Positions 27,239 to 37,355 of a stretch of 64,000 nucleotides of DNA are shown here, piece by piece; the stretch's first letter is position 1, and the number at the start of each line of letters is the position of its first letter. The stretch is from Burkholderia sp. NRF60-BP8. Lineage in GTDB: Bacteria; Pseudomonadota; Gammaproteobacteria; Burkholderiales; Burkholderiaceae. The stretch is taken from NCBI RefSeq assembly GCF_001522585.2, contig NZ_CP013373.1:1116001-1180000 (forward strand), given 5' to 3'. The notes under the pieces are model-generated. The model was given only the letters and a program-made list of their open reading frames with translations, had not been told where the DNA came from and made no database searches. The position numbers were made by a program, and so were the translations under genes.

Positions 27239-28345
27239 ATGACCGTAAAGCTCACAATCGATTGCATGGGAGGCGACCACGGCCCGTCCGTGACCGTTCC
27301 CGCGGCAGTCAAGTTCGTCCGCGCGCATCCCGATGCGCACCTGATGCTCGTCGGCATCGAAAGCGCGATTCGCGCTCAGCTGAAGAAGCTGAAAGCCCTC
27401 GACGATCCCGCGTTGACCATCGTGCCCGCCACCGAAGTCGTGGCGATGGACGACCCTGTCGAAGTGGCGCTGCGCAAGAAGAAGGATTCTTCGATGCGCG
27501 TCGCGCTCAACCACGTCAAGGAAGGCGCGGCGCAGGCCTGCATTTCCGCCGGCAATACCGGCGCGTTGATGGCCGTTTCCCGTTACGTACTCAAGACGCT
27601 GCCCGGCATCGAGCGGCCCGCGATCGCGTTCGCGCTGCCGAACCCGACCGGCTACACGATGATGCTGGACCTCGGCGCGAACGTCGACTGCGAACCGCAG
27701 CATCTGCTGCAGTTCGCGGAGATGGGGCACGCGCTGGTGGCCGCGCTCGAAGGCAAGGAGCGCCCGACGATCGGCCTGCTGAACATCGGCGAAGAGGTCA
27801 TCAAGGGCAACGAGACGATCAAGCGCGCAGGCGAGCTGCTGCGCGCCAGCACGCTCAATTTCCGCGGCAACGTGGAAGGCAACGACATCTACAAGGGCAC
27901 CGTCGACGTGATTGTCTGCGACGGCTTCGTCGGCAACGTCGCGCTGAAGACGTCCGAAGGGCTCGCGCAGATGCTGTCGGACATCATCCGCGAGGAGTTC
28001 GGCCGTTCGCTGATGTCGAAGCTGATGGCGCTGCTCGCGCTGCCCGTGCTGATGCGTTTCAAGAAGCGCGTCGACCACCGCCAGTACAACGGCGCGGCGC
28101 TGCTGGGGCTGAAGAGCCTCGTGATCAAGAGCCACGGCTCGGCCGACGCCTACGCGTTTGAGTGGGCGATCAAACGCGGGTATGATGCCGTCAAAAACGG
28201 GGTGCTGGAGCGCCTCGCGCGCGCGATGGCGGATAATTCGGCGTCGCTCGGCGACGGCGAGCACGACGCGGGCGGCGCGGGCCATGCAAGCCCGGCCGCA
28301 GGCCATCACGCCGAACCTTCCGCTGCGCAATCCTCTAAAGCATAA
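27239..28345 (+). CDS. plsX: phosphate acyltransferase PlsX
   Basis: A 368-residue enzyme that makes acyl-phosphate from acyl-ACP, the first step of the PlsXY route to phospholipids. The start [20 protein letters not shown] is the family signature, and [12 protein letters not shown] plus [13 protein letters not shown] follow. The C-terminal 40 residues form a Gly/Ala/His-rich tail that is longer than usual. Its stop touches the fabH ATG directly. Confidence 0.96.
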   Translation: MTVKLTIDCMGGDHGPSVTVPAAVKFVRAHPDAHLMLVGIESAIRAQLKKLKALDDPALTIVPATEVVAMDDPVEVALRKKKDSSMRVALNHVKEGAAQACISAGNTGALMAVSRYVLKTLPGIERPAIAFALPNPTGYTMMLDLGANVDCEPQHLLQFAEMGHALVAALEGKERPTIGLLNIGEEVIKGNETIKRAGELLRASTLNFRGNVEGNDIYKGTVDVIVCDGFVGNVALKTSEGLAQMLSDIIREEFGRSLMSKLMALLALPVLMRFKKRVDHRQYNGAALLGLKSLVIKSHGSADAYAFEWAIKRGYDAVKNGVLERLARAMADNSASLGDGEHDAGGAGHASPAAGHHAEPSAAQSSKA

Positions 28346-29335
28346 ATGGCCCAATCGACTCTCTATTCCCGCGTGCTCGGCACGGGCAGCTTCCTGCCGC
28401 CCGACCGCGTCACGAACCAGCAGTTGACCGATCGTCTTGCGAAGGAAGGCATCGAGACGAGCGATGAATGGATCGTGGCGCGTACGGGCATCCACGCGCG
28501 CCATTTCGCCGCACCCGACGTCACGACGAGCGATCTCGCGCTCGAAGCGTCGCGTCGTGCGATCGAAGCGGCCGGTGTCGATCCGCAGTCGATCGACCTG
28601 ATCATCGTCGCGACTTCGACCCCCGATTTCGTGTTCCCGAGCACCGCGTGCCTGCTGCAGAACAAGCTCGGCATCAAGAACGGCGGCGCGGCATTCGACG
28701 TGCAGGCCGTGTGCTCGGGCTTCGCGTACGCGATGGCGACGGCCGACAGTTTCATCCGCAGCGGCCAGCACCGTACGGCGCTCGTGGTCGGCGCGGAGAC
28801 GTTCTCGCGCATTCTCGACTTCAAGGACCGCACGACCTGCGTGCTGTTCGGCGACGGCGCGGGCGCGGTGATCCTGTCCGCATCGGAAGAGCCGGGCGTG
28901 CTGGGCAGCGCGCTGCACGCGGACGGCAGCTACTCGAACATCCTGTGCACGCCGGGCAACGTCAATCGCGGCGTGATCGACGGCAGCGCGTTCCTGCACA
29001 TGGACGGGCAGGCCGTGTTCAAGCTCGCGGTCAACGTGCTGGAAAAAGTCGCGATCGAAGCGCTCGCGAAGGCGAATCTCGCGCCCGAGCAAATCGACTG
29101 GCTGATTCCGCACCAGGCCAACATCCGCATCATGACCAGCACCTGCCGCAAGCTCGGCCTGCCGCAGGAGCGCATGGTCGTGACGGTCGACCAGCACGGC
29201 AACACGTCGGCCGCGTCGATCCCGCTGGCGCTCGACGCCGCGGTGCGCGACGGCCGCATCCAGCGCGGTCAGCACGTGCTGATCGAAGGCGTCGGCGGCG
29301 GCTTCACCTGGGGCGCGTCGGTCTTCCGCTTCTGA
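28346..29335 (+). CDS. fabH: beta-ketoacyl-ACP synthase III
   Basis: A 329-residue condensing enzyme that joins acetyl-CoA to malonyl-ACP to start fatty acid synthesis. The catalytic triad is complete: Cys in [10 protein letters not shown], His in PHQANIRIM and Asn in [13 protein letters not shown]. It starts directly at the plsX stop without a gap. The size matches E. coli FabH. Confidence 0.97.
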   Translation: MAQSTLYSRVLGTGSFLPPDRVTNQQLTDRLAKEGIETSDEWIVARTGIHARHFAAPDVTTSDLALEASRRAIEAAGVDPQSIDLIIVATSTPDFVFPSTACLLQNKLGIKNGGAAFDVQAVCSGFAYAMATADSFIRSGQHRTALVVGAETFSRILDFKDRTTCVLFGDGAGAVILSASEEPGVLGSALHADGSYSNILCTPGNVNRGVIDGSAFLHMDGQAVFKLAVNVLEKVAIEALAKANLAPEQIDWLIPHQANIRIMTSTCRKLGLPQERMVVTVDQHGNTSAASIPLALDAAVRDGRIQRGQHVLIEGVGGGFTWGASVFRF

Positions 29336-29419
29336 TCCGCGGCGCGCGACAAGCCGCGCGCGGATCCCGTCGGCGCGCCGTTCGCGTGCGCCGTCCGAAT
29401 CGATTCAATTGGGGACGAT

Positions 29420-30352
29420 ATGAAATTTGCATTCGTTTTTCCGGGGCAGGGCTCTCAGGCGATCGGCATGCTCAACGCATTCGCCGATCTGGCCGTCGTG
29501 CGCGAGACGCTCCAGGAAGCGTCCGATGCGCTCGATCAGGATCTCGGCAAGCTGATCGCCGAAGGTCCGGCCGAAGAGCTGAACCTGACCACCAACACGC
29601 AGCCCGTGATGCTGACCGCAGCGTACGCGTGCTACCGCGCGTGGCAGCAGGCGGGCGGCCCGGCGCCGTCGATCGTCGCCGGCCACAGCCTCGGCGAATA
29701 CACGGCGCTCGTCGCGGCCGGCGCCCTCGCGTTCAAGGACGCGGTGCCGCTCGTGCGTTTTCGCGCGCAGGCGATGCAGACGGCCGTGCCGGTCGGCCAG
29801 GGCGGCATGGCCGCGATCCTGGGCCTCGACGACGACACGGTGCGTGCGGTGTGCGCCGAAGCCGCGGAAGCGGGCGTCGTCGAAGCGGTGAACTTCAATG
29901 CGCCCGCGCAGGTCGTGATCGCAGGCAGCAAGGCTGCGGTCGAAAAGGCATGCGAAATCGCAAAGGCGAAGGGCGCGAAGCGCGCGCTGCCGCTGCCGGT
30001 GTCGGCGCCGTTCCATTCGTCGCTGCTCAAGCCGGCGTCGGATCAGTTGCGCGACTATCTCGCGAGTGTCGACGTGAAGGCGCCGCAGATTCCGGTCGTC
30101 AACAACATCGACGTCGCCGTGGTCGGCGATCCGGCCGCGATCAAGGATGCGCTGGTGCGCCAGGCCGCGGGCCCGGTGCGCTGGGTCGAATGCGTGCGGC
30201 ACATCGCGGGCACGGGCGTCACGCACGTGATCGAATGCGGTCCGGGCAAGGTGCTCGCCGGCCTGACGAAGCGCATCGACGGCAACCTGACGGGGGCGTC
30301 GGTGTTCGATCCGGCTTCGCTCGACGAAGCGCTCAAGCTGGTGACCGCCTGA
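29420..30352 (+). CDS. fabD: malonyl-CoA:ACP transacylase
   Basis: A 310-residue enzyme that loads malonate onto ACP. The N-terminus FVFPGQGSQAIGML, the nucleophile Ser in VAGHSLGEYTALVAAG and the active-site His in LPVSAPFHSSLL are all present. It is 84 bases after fabH, with no terminator in between, and 36 bases before fabG. Confidence 0.97.
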   Translation: MKFAFVFPGQGSQAIGMLNAFADLAVVRETLQEASDALDQDLGKLIAEGPAEELNLTTNTQPVMLTAAYACYRAWQQAGGPAPSIVAGHSLGEYTALVAAGALAFKDAVPLVRFRAQAMQTAVPVGQGGMAAILGLDDDTVRAVCAEAAEAGVVEAVNFNAPAQVVIAGSKAAVEKACEIAKAKGAKRALPLPVSAPFHSSLLKPASDQLRDYLASVDVKAPQIPVVNNIDVAVVGDPAAIKDALVRQAAGPVRWVECVRHIAGTGVTHVIECGPGKVLAGLTKRIDGNLTGASVFDPASLDEALKLVTA

Positions 30353-30388
30353 CGCGGCGCCTTTTCCCAAGCAACGGATATTCGATTC

Positions 30389-31138
30389 ATGGACAAGACT
30401 CTCGATAAACAGGTTGCGATCGTGACCGGCGCGTCGCGCGGCATCGGCCGCTCGATCGCGCTCGAACTCGCGCGTCTGGGCGCGACGGTGATCGGCACGG
30501 CGACGAGCGAATCGGGCGCCGCCGCGATCACCGCGGCGTTCGCGGAAGCGGGTGTCGCGGGCCGCGGCGCGGTGCTGAACGTCAACGACGCGGCGGCTGC
30601 CGAAGCGCTGATCGATGCGACCGTGAAGGAATTCGGCGCGCTGAACGTGCTCGTCAACAACGCGGGCATCACGCAGGACCAGCTCGCGATGCGGATGAAG
30701 GACGAGGACTGGGACGCGGTGATCGACACCAACCTGAAGTCGGTGTTCCGTCTGTCGCGTGCGGTGCTGCGCCCGATGATGAAGGCGCGCGGCGGCCGTA
30801 TCATCAACATCACGTCGGTGGTCGGCTCGGCCGGCAATCCGGGTCAGGTCAACTATGCGGCCGCGAAGGCCGGCGTCGCGGGCATGACGCGTGCGCTCGC
30901 GCGCGAAATCGGCAGCCGCGGCATCACCGTGAACTGCGTGGCGCCGGGCTTCATCGACACCGACATGACGAAGACGCTGCCGGAAGAACAGCAGGCCGCG
31001 CTCAAGACCCAGATTCCGCTCGGCCGCCTCGGCAGCCCGGAAGACATCGCCCATGCCGTCGCGTTCCTCGCCTCGCCGCAGGCCGGTTACATCACCGGCA
31101 CGACGCTGCACGTGAACGGCGGCATGTACATGTCGTAA
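30389..31138 (+). CDS. fabG: 3-oxoacyl-ACP reductase
   Basis: A 249-residue NADPH-dependent short-chain dehydrogenase that reduces 3-ketoacyl-ACP. The cofactor motif TGASRGIG, the catalytic Ser/Tyr/Lys (NITSVVGS, then YAAAKAG) and the end YITGTTLHVNGGMYMS match FabG. It is placed between fabD and acpP, the standard position. Confidence 0.97.
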   Translation: MDKTLDKQVAIVTGASRGIGRSIALELARLGATVIGTATSESGAAAITAAFAEAGVAGRGAVLNVNDAAAAEALIDATVKEFGALNVLVNNAGITQDQLAMRMKDEDWDAVIDTNLKSVFRLSRAVLRPMMKARGGRIINITSVVGSAGNPGQVNYAAAKAGVAGMTRALAREIGSRGITVNCVAPGFIDTDMTKTLPEEQQAALKTQIPLGRLGSPEDIAHAVAFLASPQAGYITGTTLHVNGGMYMS

Positions 31139-31234
31139 CGGTTTTCGTTTACCATCCGCGCCGTATCCCGTTTTTCAGGCGGATCGGCGCTTGATCGACC
31201 ATCAAGCCAACGCGCGTTTTGGCGTCAGCAAACC

Positions 31235-31243
31235 TGATAAAAT
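31235..31243 (+). promoter_or_regulatory. extended -10 promoter for acpP
   Basis: TG-A-TAAAAT forms an extended -10 element 39 bases before the acpP ATG, giving a leader of about 33 nt. The -35 region is weak. A separate strong promoter for acpP fits the high demand for ACP known in other bacteria. Confidence 0.5.
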
Positions 31244-31282
31244 GCGCGCACTTGTAAATCTGAACTTTCCCTCGGAGGGGTA

Positions 31283-31522
31283 ATGGACAACATCGAACAA
31301 CGTGTCAAGAAGATCGTCGCTGAACAACTGGGCGTCGCCGAAGCCGAGATCAAGAACGAAGCTTCGTTCGTGAACGACCTGGGCGCCGACTCGCTCGACA
31401 CGGTCGAACTGGTGATGGCGCTCGAAGACGAGTTCGGCATGGAAATCCCGGACGAAGAAGCAGAGAAGATCACGACCGTTCAGCAAGCGATCGACTACGC
31501 TCGCGCAAACGTCAAGGCGTAA
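31283..31522 (+). CDS. acpP: acyl carrier protein
   Basis: A 79-residue acidic protein that carries growing acyl chains. The phosphopantetheine attachment Ser is at residue 37 in [11 protein letters not shown], and the sequence is canonical throughout. A strong GGAGGGG ribosome binding site precedes the ATG. AcpS, which activates it, is encoded at 44521 in this window. Confidence 0.98.
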
Positions 31523-31606
31523 GCGCCTTTCGCGCTTGTCCGCCACGTCGCCGCGATCTTCGCGATTGACGCGCCATCCTGCCGGCTTCGCGCCGGACGG
31601 ACTAAC

Positions 31607-31658
31607 AGCCACAGGGCTCGCAGGGCTGATTCCTGTGGCCACTGTGGCTTTTGTTTTT
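31607..31658 (+). terminator. two-state hairpin/terminator between acpP and fabF
   Basis: The segment AGCCACAGG (31607-31615) can pair perfectly with CCTGTGGC (31632-31639) or with CTGTGGCT (31642-31649). The second pairing is directly followed by TTTTGTTTTTG and would act as a terminator, so the two pairings exclude each other like an attenuator. It lies after acpP and ends 29 bases before the fabF start, and would set the acpP:fabF ratio. Confidence 0.5.
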
Positions 31659-31686
31659 GTCATCCAATAATGGAAAAGAGGTTACC

Positions 31687-32919
31687 GTGAGCCGCCGTCG
31701 TGTTGTCGTTACAGGCCTGGGGCTGATTTCGCCTGTTGGCAATAATGTTGCCGACGGCTGGGCCAATCTCGTCGCCGGCAAGTCCGGTATTGCCACCGTC
31801 ACGAAGTTCGATGCGTCGAACCTCGCCTGCCATTTCGCGGGTGAAGTGAAGGGTTTCAGCGCCGAGGAGTACATCCCGGCGAAGGAAGCCCGGAACATGG
31901 ATACGTTCATCCATTACGGCATCGCCGCCGGCGTCCAGGCTATCCGCGACAGCGGGCTGGAAGTGACCGAAGCCAACGCGGAACGCATCGGCGTACTGGT
32001 CGGTTCCGGCATCGGCGGGCTGCCGATGATCGAAGATACGCACCAGACCTACGTCGATCGCGGCGCGCGCCGCATTTCGCCGTTCTTCGTGCCGGGTTCG
32101 ATCATCAACATGATCTCCGGTCACCTGAGCATCATGTTCGGCCTGAAGGGCCCGAACCTCGCGGCCGTGACGGCCTGCACGACCGGCCTGCACAGCATCG
32201 GCCTCGCCGCGCGCCTGATCCAGGCCGGCGACGCGGACGTGATGGTCGCGGGCGGCGCCGAATCGACGGTGTCGCCGCTCGGCATCGGCGGTTTCGCGGC
32301 GGCGCGCGCGCTGTCCACCCGCAACGACGATCCCGCTACCGCGTCGCGGCCGTGGGACAAGGACCGCGACGGCTTCGTGCTGGGCGAGGGTTCCGGCGTG
32401 ATGGTGCTCGAGGAGTACGAGGCGGCGAAGGCGCGCGGCGCGAAGATCTACGCGGAAGTCTCGGGCTTCGGCATGACGGGTGACGCGTACCACATGACCG
32501 CGCCGAACATGGACGGCCCGCGCCGCTGCATGGTCGCGGCGCTGCGCGACGCCGGCGTGAACGCCGACGAGGTCCAGTACCTGAATGCGCATGGCACGTC
32601 GACGCCGCTGGGCGACAAGAACGAGTCCGACGCGGTGAAGGCGGCCTTCGGCGAGCACGCGTACAAGATGGTGGTCAACTCGACGAAGTCGATGACGGGT
32701 CACTTGCTGGGTGGCGCGGGCGGCCTCGAATCGGTGTTCACGGTGCTGGCGCTGCACAACAACGTGTCGCCGCCGACCATCAACATCTTCAACCAGGACC
32801 CCGAGTGCGATCTCGATTACTGCGCGAACACCGCGCGTGACATGAAGATCGACGTGGCCGTGAAGAACAACTTCGGCTTCGGCGGGACCAACGGCACGCT
32901 GGTGTTCAAGCGCGTCTGA
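31687..32919 (+). CDS. fabF: beta-ketoacyl-ACP synthase II
   Basis: A 410-residue elongating condensing enzyme. The Cys-His-His triad is seen in [27 protein letters not shown] and [14 protein letters not shown]. The GTG at 31687 ([12 protein letters not shown]) with AGAGG upstream is preferred; an upstream in-frame ATG at 31651 would overlap the hairpin region. It closes the fatty acid cluster. Confidence 0.97.
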   Translation: MSRRRVVVTGLGLISPVGNNVADGWANLVAGKSGIATVTKFDASNLACHFAGEVKGFSAEEYIPAKEARNMDTFIHYGIAAGVQAIRDSGLEVTEANAERIGVLVGSGIGGLPMIEDTHQTYVDRGARRISPFFVPGSIINMISGHLSIMFGLKGPNLAAVTACTTGLHSIGLAARLIQAGDADVMVAGGAESTVSPLGIGGFAAARALSTRNDDPATASRPWDKDRDGFVLGEGSGVMVLEEYEAAKARGAKIYAEVSGFGMTGDAYHMTAPNMDGPRRCMVAALRDAGVNADEVQYLNAHGTSTPLGDKNESDAVKAAFGEHAYKMVVNSTKSMTGHLLGGAGGLESVFTVLALHNNVSPPTINIFNQDPECDLDYCANTARDMKIDVAVKNNFGFGGTNGTLVFKRV

Positions 32920-32929
32920 GTCGAATCGC

Positions 32930-33394
32930 TTGACGAGTCCATTCGATGCTCCGGCCGGGCGTCCGCAGCGCTTCGCGTTGCGGGCCTCGGCCGTGTCGTA
33001 TCTCGTGCTGGCCGCGTTCGTCGCGTCGGCTGCCGCGTCGGCGTACCTGTTCTGGGCGCCGCGCGCGGGCGCTGCCGCCGGCGCGGGCGTGTCGGCCGCG
33101 ACGGCGGCACTGCTGGCCGTATGGGCGGCGCGGGCCTGCGCCCGCCGGCTCCCGGCCGAGCTGCGGATCGATGCCTTCGGGGAGATTGCGGCGTTTGGCC
33201 GCACCGGGCAGTTGCTGGCCCGCGGCCGCGTGACCGGCCACGCGCACTGGAGCAGCCTGCTGCTGGTGCTGTCGGTCGGGCAGGGCGCGCGGCGGGCCCG
33301 GCCGCTGCTGATTCCGGCCGACGCGCTCGATGCCGCATCGTTCAGCGCGCTGTCGGTGCTGGCGAGGACGGCCGGGGCGGCCGGGCGGGCATGA
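32930..33394 (+). CDS. small membrane protein of unknown function
   Basis: A 154-residue protein beginning at a TTG codon (MTSPFDAPAG). Two adjacent hydrophobic segments lie at about residues 18-45 and 50-70, and a soluble C-terminal half ends in LLIPADALDAASFSALSVLAR. This layout resembles YgfX-like membrane proteins, but I am not certain. It begins 10 bases after fabF and ends 91 bases before rpoE. Confidence 0.65.
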   Translation: MTSPFDAPAGRPQRFALRASAVSYLVLAAFVASAAASAYLFWAPRAGAAAGAGVSAATAALLAVWAARACARRLPAELRIDAFGEIAAFGRTGQLLARGRVTGHAHWSSLLLVLSVGQGARRARPLLIPADALDAASFSALSVLARTAGAAGRA

Positions 33395-33403
33395 CGGCGG
33401 CAC

Positions 33404-33446
33404 GGTTACCGGCCGTAACCAGCGTCCGGCGCCGGAACGCTACAAT
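33404..33446 (+). promoter_or_regulatory. candidate rpoE promoter with an inverted repeat
   Basis: A TACAAT -10 box (33441-33446) lies 39 bases before the rpoE GTG start. The expected -35 position overlaps an inverted repeat GGTTAC-5-GTAACC (33404-33420), which could be an operator. I do not see a clear sigma-E type GGAAC/TC pair. Confidence 0.3.
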
Positions 33447-33485
33447 AGCGCTCCGCGTTGCATCCCTAGTTAACGGATTTGTCAG

Positions 33486-34085
33486 GTGAGTGAAAAAGAA
33501 ATCGATCAGGCTCTGGTCGAGCGCGTACAGAAGGGCGACAAGGCAGCGTTCGAACTCCTGGTCTCCAAATACCACCGCAAGATCATTCGGCTGATCTCGC
33601 GCCTCGTGCGGGATCCCGCCGAGGTCGAGGATGTGGCCCAGGACGCGTTCATCAAGGCGTATCGTGCGCTGCCGCAATTCCGCGGCGAATCGGCGTTCTA
33701 TACGTGGTTGTACCGGATTGCCGTCAATACGGCGAAGAACTACCTTGCGACGCAAGGCCGCCGGGCGCCGACCTCGACCGAGGCCGATGCGGAGGAAGCG
33801 GAAACTTTCTCCGATGCAGACCAACTAAGGGATATCAACACGCCTGAGTCGATGTTGATGAGCAAGCAGATTGCCGAGACGGTCAACGCTGCAATGGCTC
33901 TGCTGCCCGAAGAACTGCGCCAGGCAATCACGCTGCGCGAGATCGAGGGCCTGAGCTACGAAGAGATCGCGGAAATGATGGGCTGTCCGATCGGGACGGT
34001 CCGGTCGCGGATCTTCCGCGCACGCGAAGCAATCGCTGCCAAATTGCGTCCGCTGCTCGATACGCCCGAAGGCAAGCGCTGGTAA
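33486..34085 (+). CDS. rpoE: RNA polymerase sigma factor RpoE (sigma-E)
   Basis: A 199-residue ECF sigma factor for envelope stress. Region 2 (DVAQDAFIKAYRALPQFRGESAFYTWLYRIAVN) and region 4 (LREIEGLSYEEIAEMMGCPIGTVRSRIFRAR) are both intact. It starts at GTG 33486. Its anti-sigma factor and the rseB and degP genes follow directly, the classic sigma-E operon. Confidence 0.96.
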   Translation: MSEKEIDQALVERVQKGDKAAFELLVSKYHRKIIRLISRLVRDPAEVEDVAQDAFIKAYRALPQFRGESAFYTWLYRIAVNTAKNYLATQGRRAPTSTEADAEEAETFSDADQLRDINTPESMLMSKQIAETVNAAMALLPEELRQAITLREIEGLSYEEIAEMMGCPIGTVRSRIFRAREAIAAKLRPLLDTPEGKRW

Positions 34086-34171
34086 GCGCGACGGGCGGAA
34101 CGACGCGGGTCGGGGTCTAGTTACGGATAGAGTCGTGAAGTCACGACGGGGTGTGCAAGATGGGGAGCATC

Positions 34172-34789
34172 ATGGGGTCGGTCAATACGCAATCGCAAGC
34201 GTGCTCGCGCGGCGAGCGCATTTCCGCGCTGGTCGACGGCGAAATGTTCGACGGCCCGGATCACGGGCAGTTTCTGGCTGAACTCGACCGCGCGGATCGC
34301 GCCGTATGGGCCCAGTACCACTTGATCGGCGATGCGCTGCGCTCGGACGAGCTCGCGCTGTCGCCCGCGCTGAGCGTCGCGTTCACCGCGCGCATGTCGG
34401 CTGCGCTCGAAAGCGAGCCGCACCTGCTGGCGCCGGCGGCCGCGCCGGTTGCGCGCAAGCTGCTGTCGCTGCGCCGCCGCGTCGTGCCCGCGTTCGCGGT
34501 GGCCGCCGCGGCCGCCACGCTGACGTGGATCGTCGTCCCGCAGATGCAGACGGCCGGCGCCCCGGGCGCCGTCCAGGTCGCATCGGTAGGCGCGCCGCAG
34601 ACCGGCAACCTGCAGCGCGTGACGGTTGCGCAGGCATCGGCCCAGCCGGGCCTGCAGGACGTCAACATCATTCGCGACGCCAGCCTCGACCAATACCTTG
34701 AAGCGCACCAGCAATTCGCGCAGCAGCCCGTCGTCACGGGTTCGATGCCGCTGATCCGCGCTGCCGTGACCACCACGCCAGGCCAATAA
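34172..34789 (+). CDS. rseA: anti-sigma-E factor RseA
   Basis: A 205-residue single-pass inner membrane protein. The cytoplasmic sigma-binding part is at the N-terminus (GERISALVDGEMFDGPD, then WAQYHLIGDALRSDEL), a membrane segment lies at about residues 104-122, and the periplasmic part follows. The ATG at 34172 with GGGGAG upstream was chosen; GTG 34151 and ATG 34160 are in-frame alternatives adding 7 or 4 residues. It holds RpoE inactive until regulated proteolysis. The rseB gene starts 5 bases later. Confidence 0.9.
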   Translation: MGSVNTQSQACSRGERISALVDGEMFDGPDHGQFLAELDRADRAVWAQYHLIGDALRSDELALSPALSVAFTARMSAALESEPHLLAPAAAPVARKLLSLRRRVVPAFAVAAAAATLTWIVVPQMQTAGAPGAVQVASVGAPQTGNLQRVTVAQASAQPGLQDVNIIRDASLDQYLEAHQQFAQQPVVTGSMPLIRAAVTTTPGQ

Positions 34790-34794
34790 CCCCG

Positions 34795-35847
34795 ATGCGG
34801 ACATTGCAGTTGAATCACGCCATCTCCGGATGGAAGCGGCTGCCGGCCCTTTTGCTTTGCGCAGCCGCCCTGTTGTCCGTTCAATCCCTTCCCGCCAGCG
34901 CCCAGCAACCGGACGATCCCGTCGCGACCCGCAAGGGCGCCGCTGATTGGCTCGACCGCGTCCAGCAGGCGGCGCAGCAGCAGAGCTACGAAGGTACGTT
35001 CGTCTACCAGCGAGGCGGGTACGTGCAGTCGTCGCGCATCGCGCACGTCTCGTCCCGCGACGGCGAGTTCGAGCGGATCGAGACGCTCGACGGCAAGCCG
35101 CGCAAGCTGCTGCGGCACAACGACGAGCTGTATACGTTCGTGCCCGAACGCAAGCTGTGCGTGGTCGAGCGCCGTCAGACGCGTGACTCGTTCCCCGCGC
35201 TGCTCGGCGCGAGCGGCGAGCACGTGATGTCCGTCTACGATGCGAAGTCGCTCGGCAAGGACCGCGTGGCCGGGATCGACGCGCAGGTCGTCGAGCTCGT
35301 GCCGAAGGATGCGTATCGTTTCACGTACAAGCTGTGGGCCGATGCGCGCACCGGGCTGTTGCTGCGTTCGCAGACGCTCGACGCGAACGATCACGTGCTC
35401 GAACAGATCGCGTTCTCGCAACTGCAGACGGGTGGCGCAAGCGGCGACAAGGCCGCGATTGCAGCCGGCATGCGCAATCTGAGCGGCTGGACGGTCGTGC
35501 GCCCGCCGGTCGCAGCGGTCGACATGGAAGCGCAGGGCTGGCAGCTTGCGCCGAGCGTCGCCGGCTTCCAGAAGATTCGTGAAGTGCGCCGGCCGATGGC
35601 CGCGCGCGATGCGGGCGATCCGCCGATCCCGGTCGATCAGGCCGTCTTCACCGACGGCCTCGCGACGATCTCGGTTTTCATCGAGCCGGCCGAAAAGAAT
35701 ACGCGCAAGGAAGGCGCGGGCAGCACCGGTGCGACGCACGTTCTCGTGAAGCGCCGCGGCGACTACTGGATCACCGTGCTCGGCGAAGTGCCGCCGGCCA
35801 CGTTGCAGCAGTTCGCGTCTGCCATAGAATACAAGGCTTCCAAGTAA
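34795..35847 (+). CDS. rseB: sigma-E regulatory protein RseB (MucB)
   Basis: A 350-residue periplasmic protein with a signal peptide (residues 1-36, ending ASA-QQ). The lipid-sensing N-terminal domain starts with WLDRVQQAAQQQSYEGTFVYQRG, followed by KLLRHNDELYTFVPERK; the C-terminal domain covers residues about 220-350. It binds RseA's periplasmic part and protects it from DegS, responding to mislocalised lipid or LPS. Position and length are typical. Confidence 0.94.
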   Translation: MRTLQLNHAISGWKRLPALLLCAAALLSVQSLPASAQQPDDPVATRKGAADWLDRVQQAAQQQSYEGTFVYQRGGYVQSSRIAHVSSRDGEFERIETLDGKPRKLLRHNDELYTFVPERKLCVVERRQTRDSFPALLGASGEHVMSVYDAKSLGKDRVAGIDAQVVELVPKDAYRFTYKLWADARTGLLLRSQTLDANDHVLEQIAFSQLQTGGASGDKAAIAAGMRNLSGWTVVRPPVAAVDMEAQGWQLAPSVAGFQKIREVRRPMAARDAGDPPIPVDQAVFTDGLATISVFIEPAEKNTRKEGAGSTGATHVLVKRRGDYWITVLGEVPPATLQQFASAIEYKASK

Positions 35848-35863
35848 CGCTACGGCTTCCGAC

Positions 35864-37348
35864 ATGATGAAACTCACGCTGCGCAAATGGCTCGCGGCGG
35901 CGGCGCTGTCTGCCTGCCTGCCGCTCGTGCCGCATACCGCGTTCGCTGTGACGGCTCCCGCTGCCAGCCTGCCCGACTTTGCCGATCTGGTCGAAAAGGT
36001 CGGCCCGGCCGTCGTGAACATCCGGACCACCGCCAACGTGCCGACGAGCGGCCCGCGCGGGATGCTCCCGCCCGGCTTCGACAACGGCGACATGTCCGAA
36101 TTCTTCCGGCGCTTCTTCGGCATTCCGCTGCCGCAGGCGCCCGGTAACGGCGGCAACCCGAAGAACGCGCCGGCGCCGGACAATCCGCCCGACACCGAGC
36201 AGAACCGCGGCGTCGGCTCGGGCTTCATCGTGTCGGCCGACGGTTACGTGATGACCAATGCGCACGTCGTCGACGATGCGGACACCATCTACGTGACGCT
36301 GACCGACAAGCGCGAATTCAAGGCGAAGCTGATCGGCGTCGACGACCGCACGGACGTCGCGGTCGTCAAGATCCAGGCGTCGAACCTGCCGGTCGTCGCG
36401 ATCGGCGATTCGAACAAGGTGCGCGTCGGCGAATGGGTCGTCGCGATCGGTTCGCCGTTCGGCCTCGACAACACGGTCACGGCCGGCATCGTCAGCTCGA
36501 AGAGCCGCAACACGGGCGACTATCTGCCGTTCATCCAGACCGACGTCGCCGTGAACCCCGGCAACTCGGGCGGCCCGCTGATCAACATGCAGGGCGAGGT
36601 GATCGGCATCAACTCGCAGATCTACAGCCGCACCGGCGGTTTCATGGGCATTTCGTTCGCGATTCCGATCGACGAGGCGATGCGCGTGGCCGACCAGCTG
36701 AAGGCGACGGGCAAGGTCACGCGCGGCCGCATCGCAGTGGCGATCGGCGAGGTGACGAAGGACGTGGCCGACTCGATCGGGCTGCCGAAGGCCGAAGGCG
36801 CGCTCGTCAGCAGCGTCGAGCCGGGCGGCCCCGCCGACAAGGCCGGCATCCAGCCGGGCGACATCATCCTGAAGTTCAACGGCCGTCCGGTCGATGCGGC
36901 GTCGGATCTGCCGCGCATGGTCGGCGACACGAAGCCTGGCACGAAGGCGACGGTCAGCGTGTGGCGCAAGGGTCAGGCGCGCGATCTGCCGATCACGATC
37001 GCCGAGACGCCGGCCGAGTCGACGGCGAAGGCCGAGCAGCGCAAGAACGCGCCGCAGAAGCCGCGCCAGACCAATTCGCTCGGCCTGACGGTCAGCGACC
37101 TGACGGCGGAGCAGATGAAGACGCTGAAGTTGAAGAACGGCGTGCAGATCGACGGCGTCGACGGCCCGGCCGCCCGTGCGGGCCTGCAGCGCGGCGACAT
37201 CGTGCTGCGGGTGGGCGACACCGACATCACGAGCGCGAAGCAGTTCGCCGACGTGACCGCGCAGCTCGATCCGCAGAAGGCGGTCGCGGTGCTCGTGCGG
37301 CGTGGCGACAACACGCAGTTCGTGCCCGTGCGGCCGCGCCAGAAGTAA
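35864..37348 (+). CDS. degP: periplasmic serine protease DegP/MucD (Do family)
   Basis: A 494-residue HtrA protease with a signal peptide (to about residue 28). The catalytic triad is His134 (TNAHVVDD), Asp164 (DRTDVAVVKI) and Ser235 (NPGNSGGPL), followed by two PDZ domains. A Pro/Asn/Gly-rich loop lies at about residues 88-112 before the protease core. It degrades misfolded envelope proteins and belongs to the sigma-E operon. A Met-Met start leaves a one-codon ambiguity. Confidence 0.96.
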   Translation: MMKLTLRKWLAAAALSACLPLVPHTAFAVTAPAASLPDFADLVEKVGPAVVNIRTTANVPTSGPRGMLPPGFDNGDMSEFFRRFFGIPLPQAPGNGGNPKNAPAPDNPPDTEQNRGVGSGFIVSADGYVMTNAHVVDDADTIYVTLTDKREFKAKLIGVDDRTDVAVVKIQASNLPVVAIGDSNKVRVGEWVVAIGSPFGLDNTVTAGIVSSKSRNTGDYLPFIQTDVAVNPGNSGGPLINMQGEVIGINSQIYSRTGGFMGISFAIPIDEAMRVADQLKATGKVTRGRIAVAIGEVTKDVADSIGLPKAEGALVSSVEPGGPADKAGIQPGDIILKFNGRPVDAASDLPRMVGDTKPGTKATVSVWRKGQARDLPITIAETPAESTAKAEQRKNAPQKPRQTNSLGLTVSDLTAEQMKTLKLKNGVQIDGVDGPAARAGLQRGDIVLRVGDTDITSAKQFADVTAQLDPQKAVAVLVRRGDNTQFVPVRPRQK

Positions 37349-37355
37349 CGCGCCG

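Noticed and set aside
27113..29275. 720-codon minus-strand open frame opposite plsX and fabH
   Set aside because: Antisense shadow of two canonical genes, without a ribosome binding site or recognisable domain.
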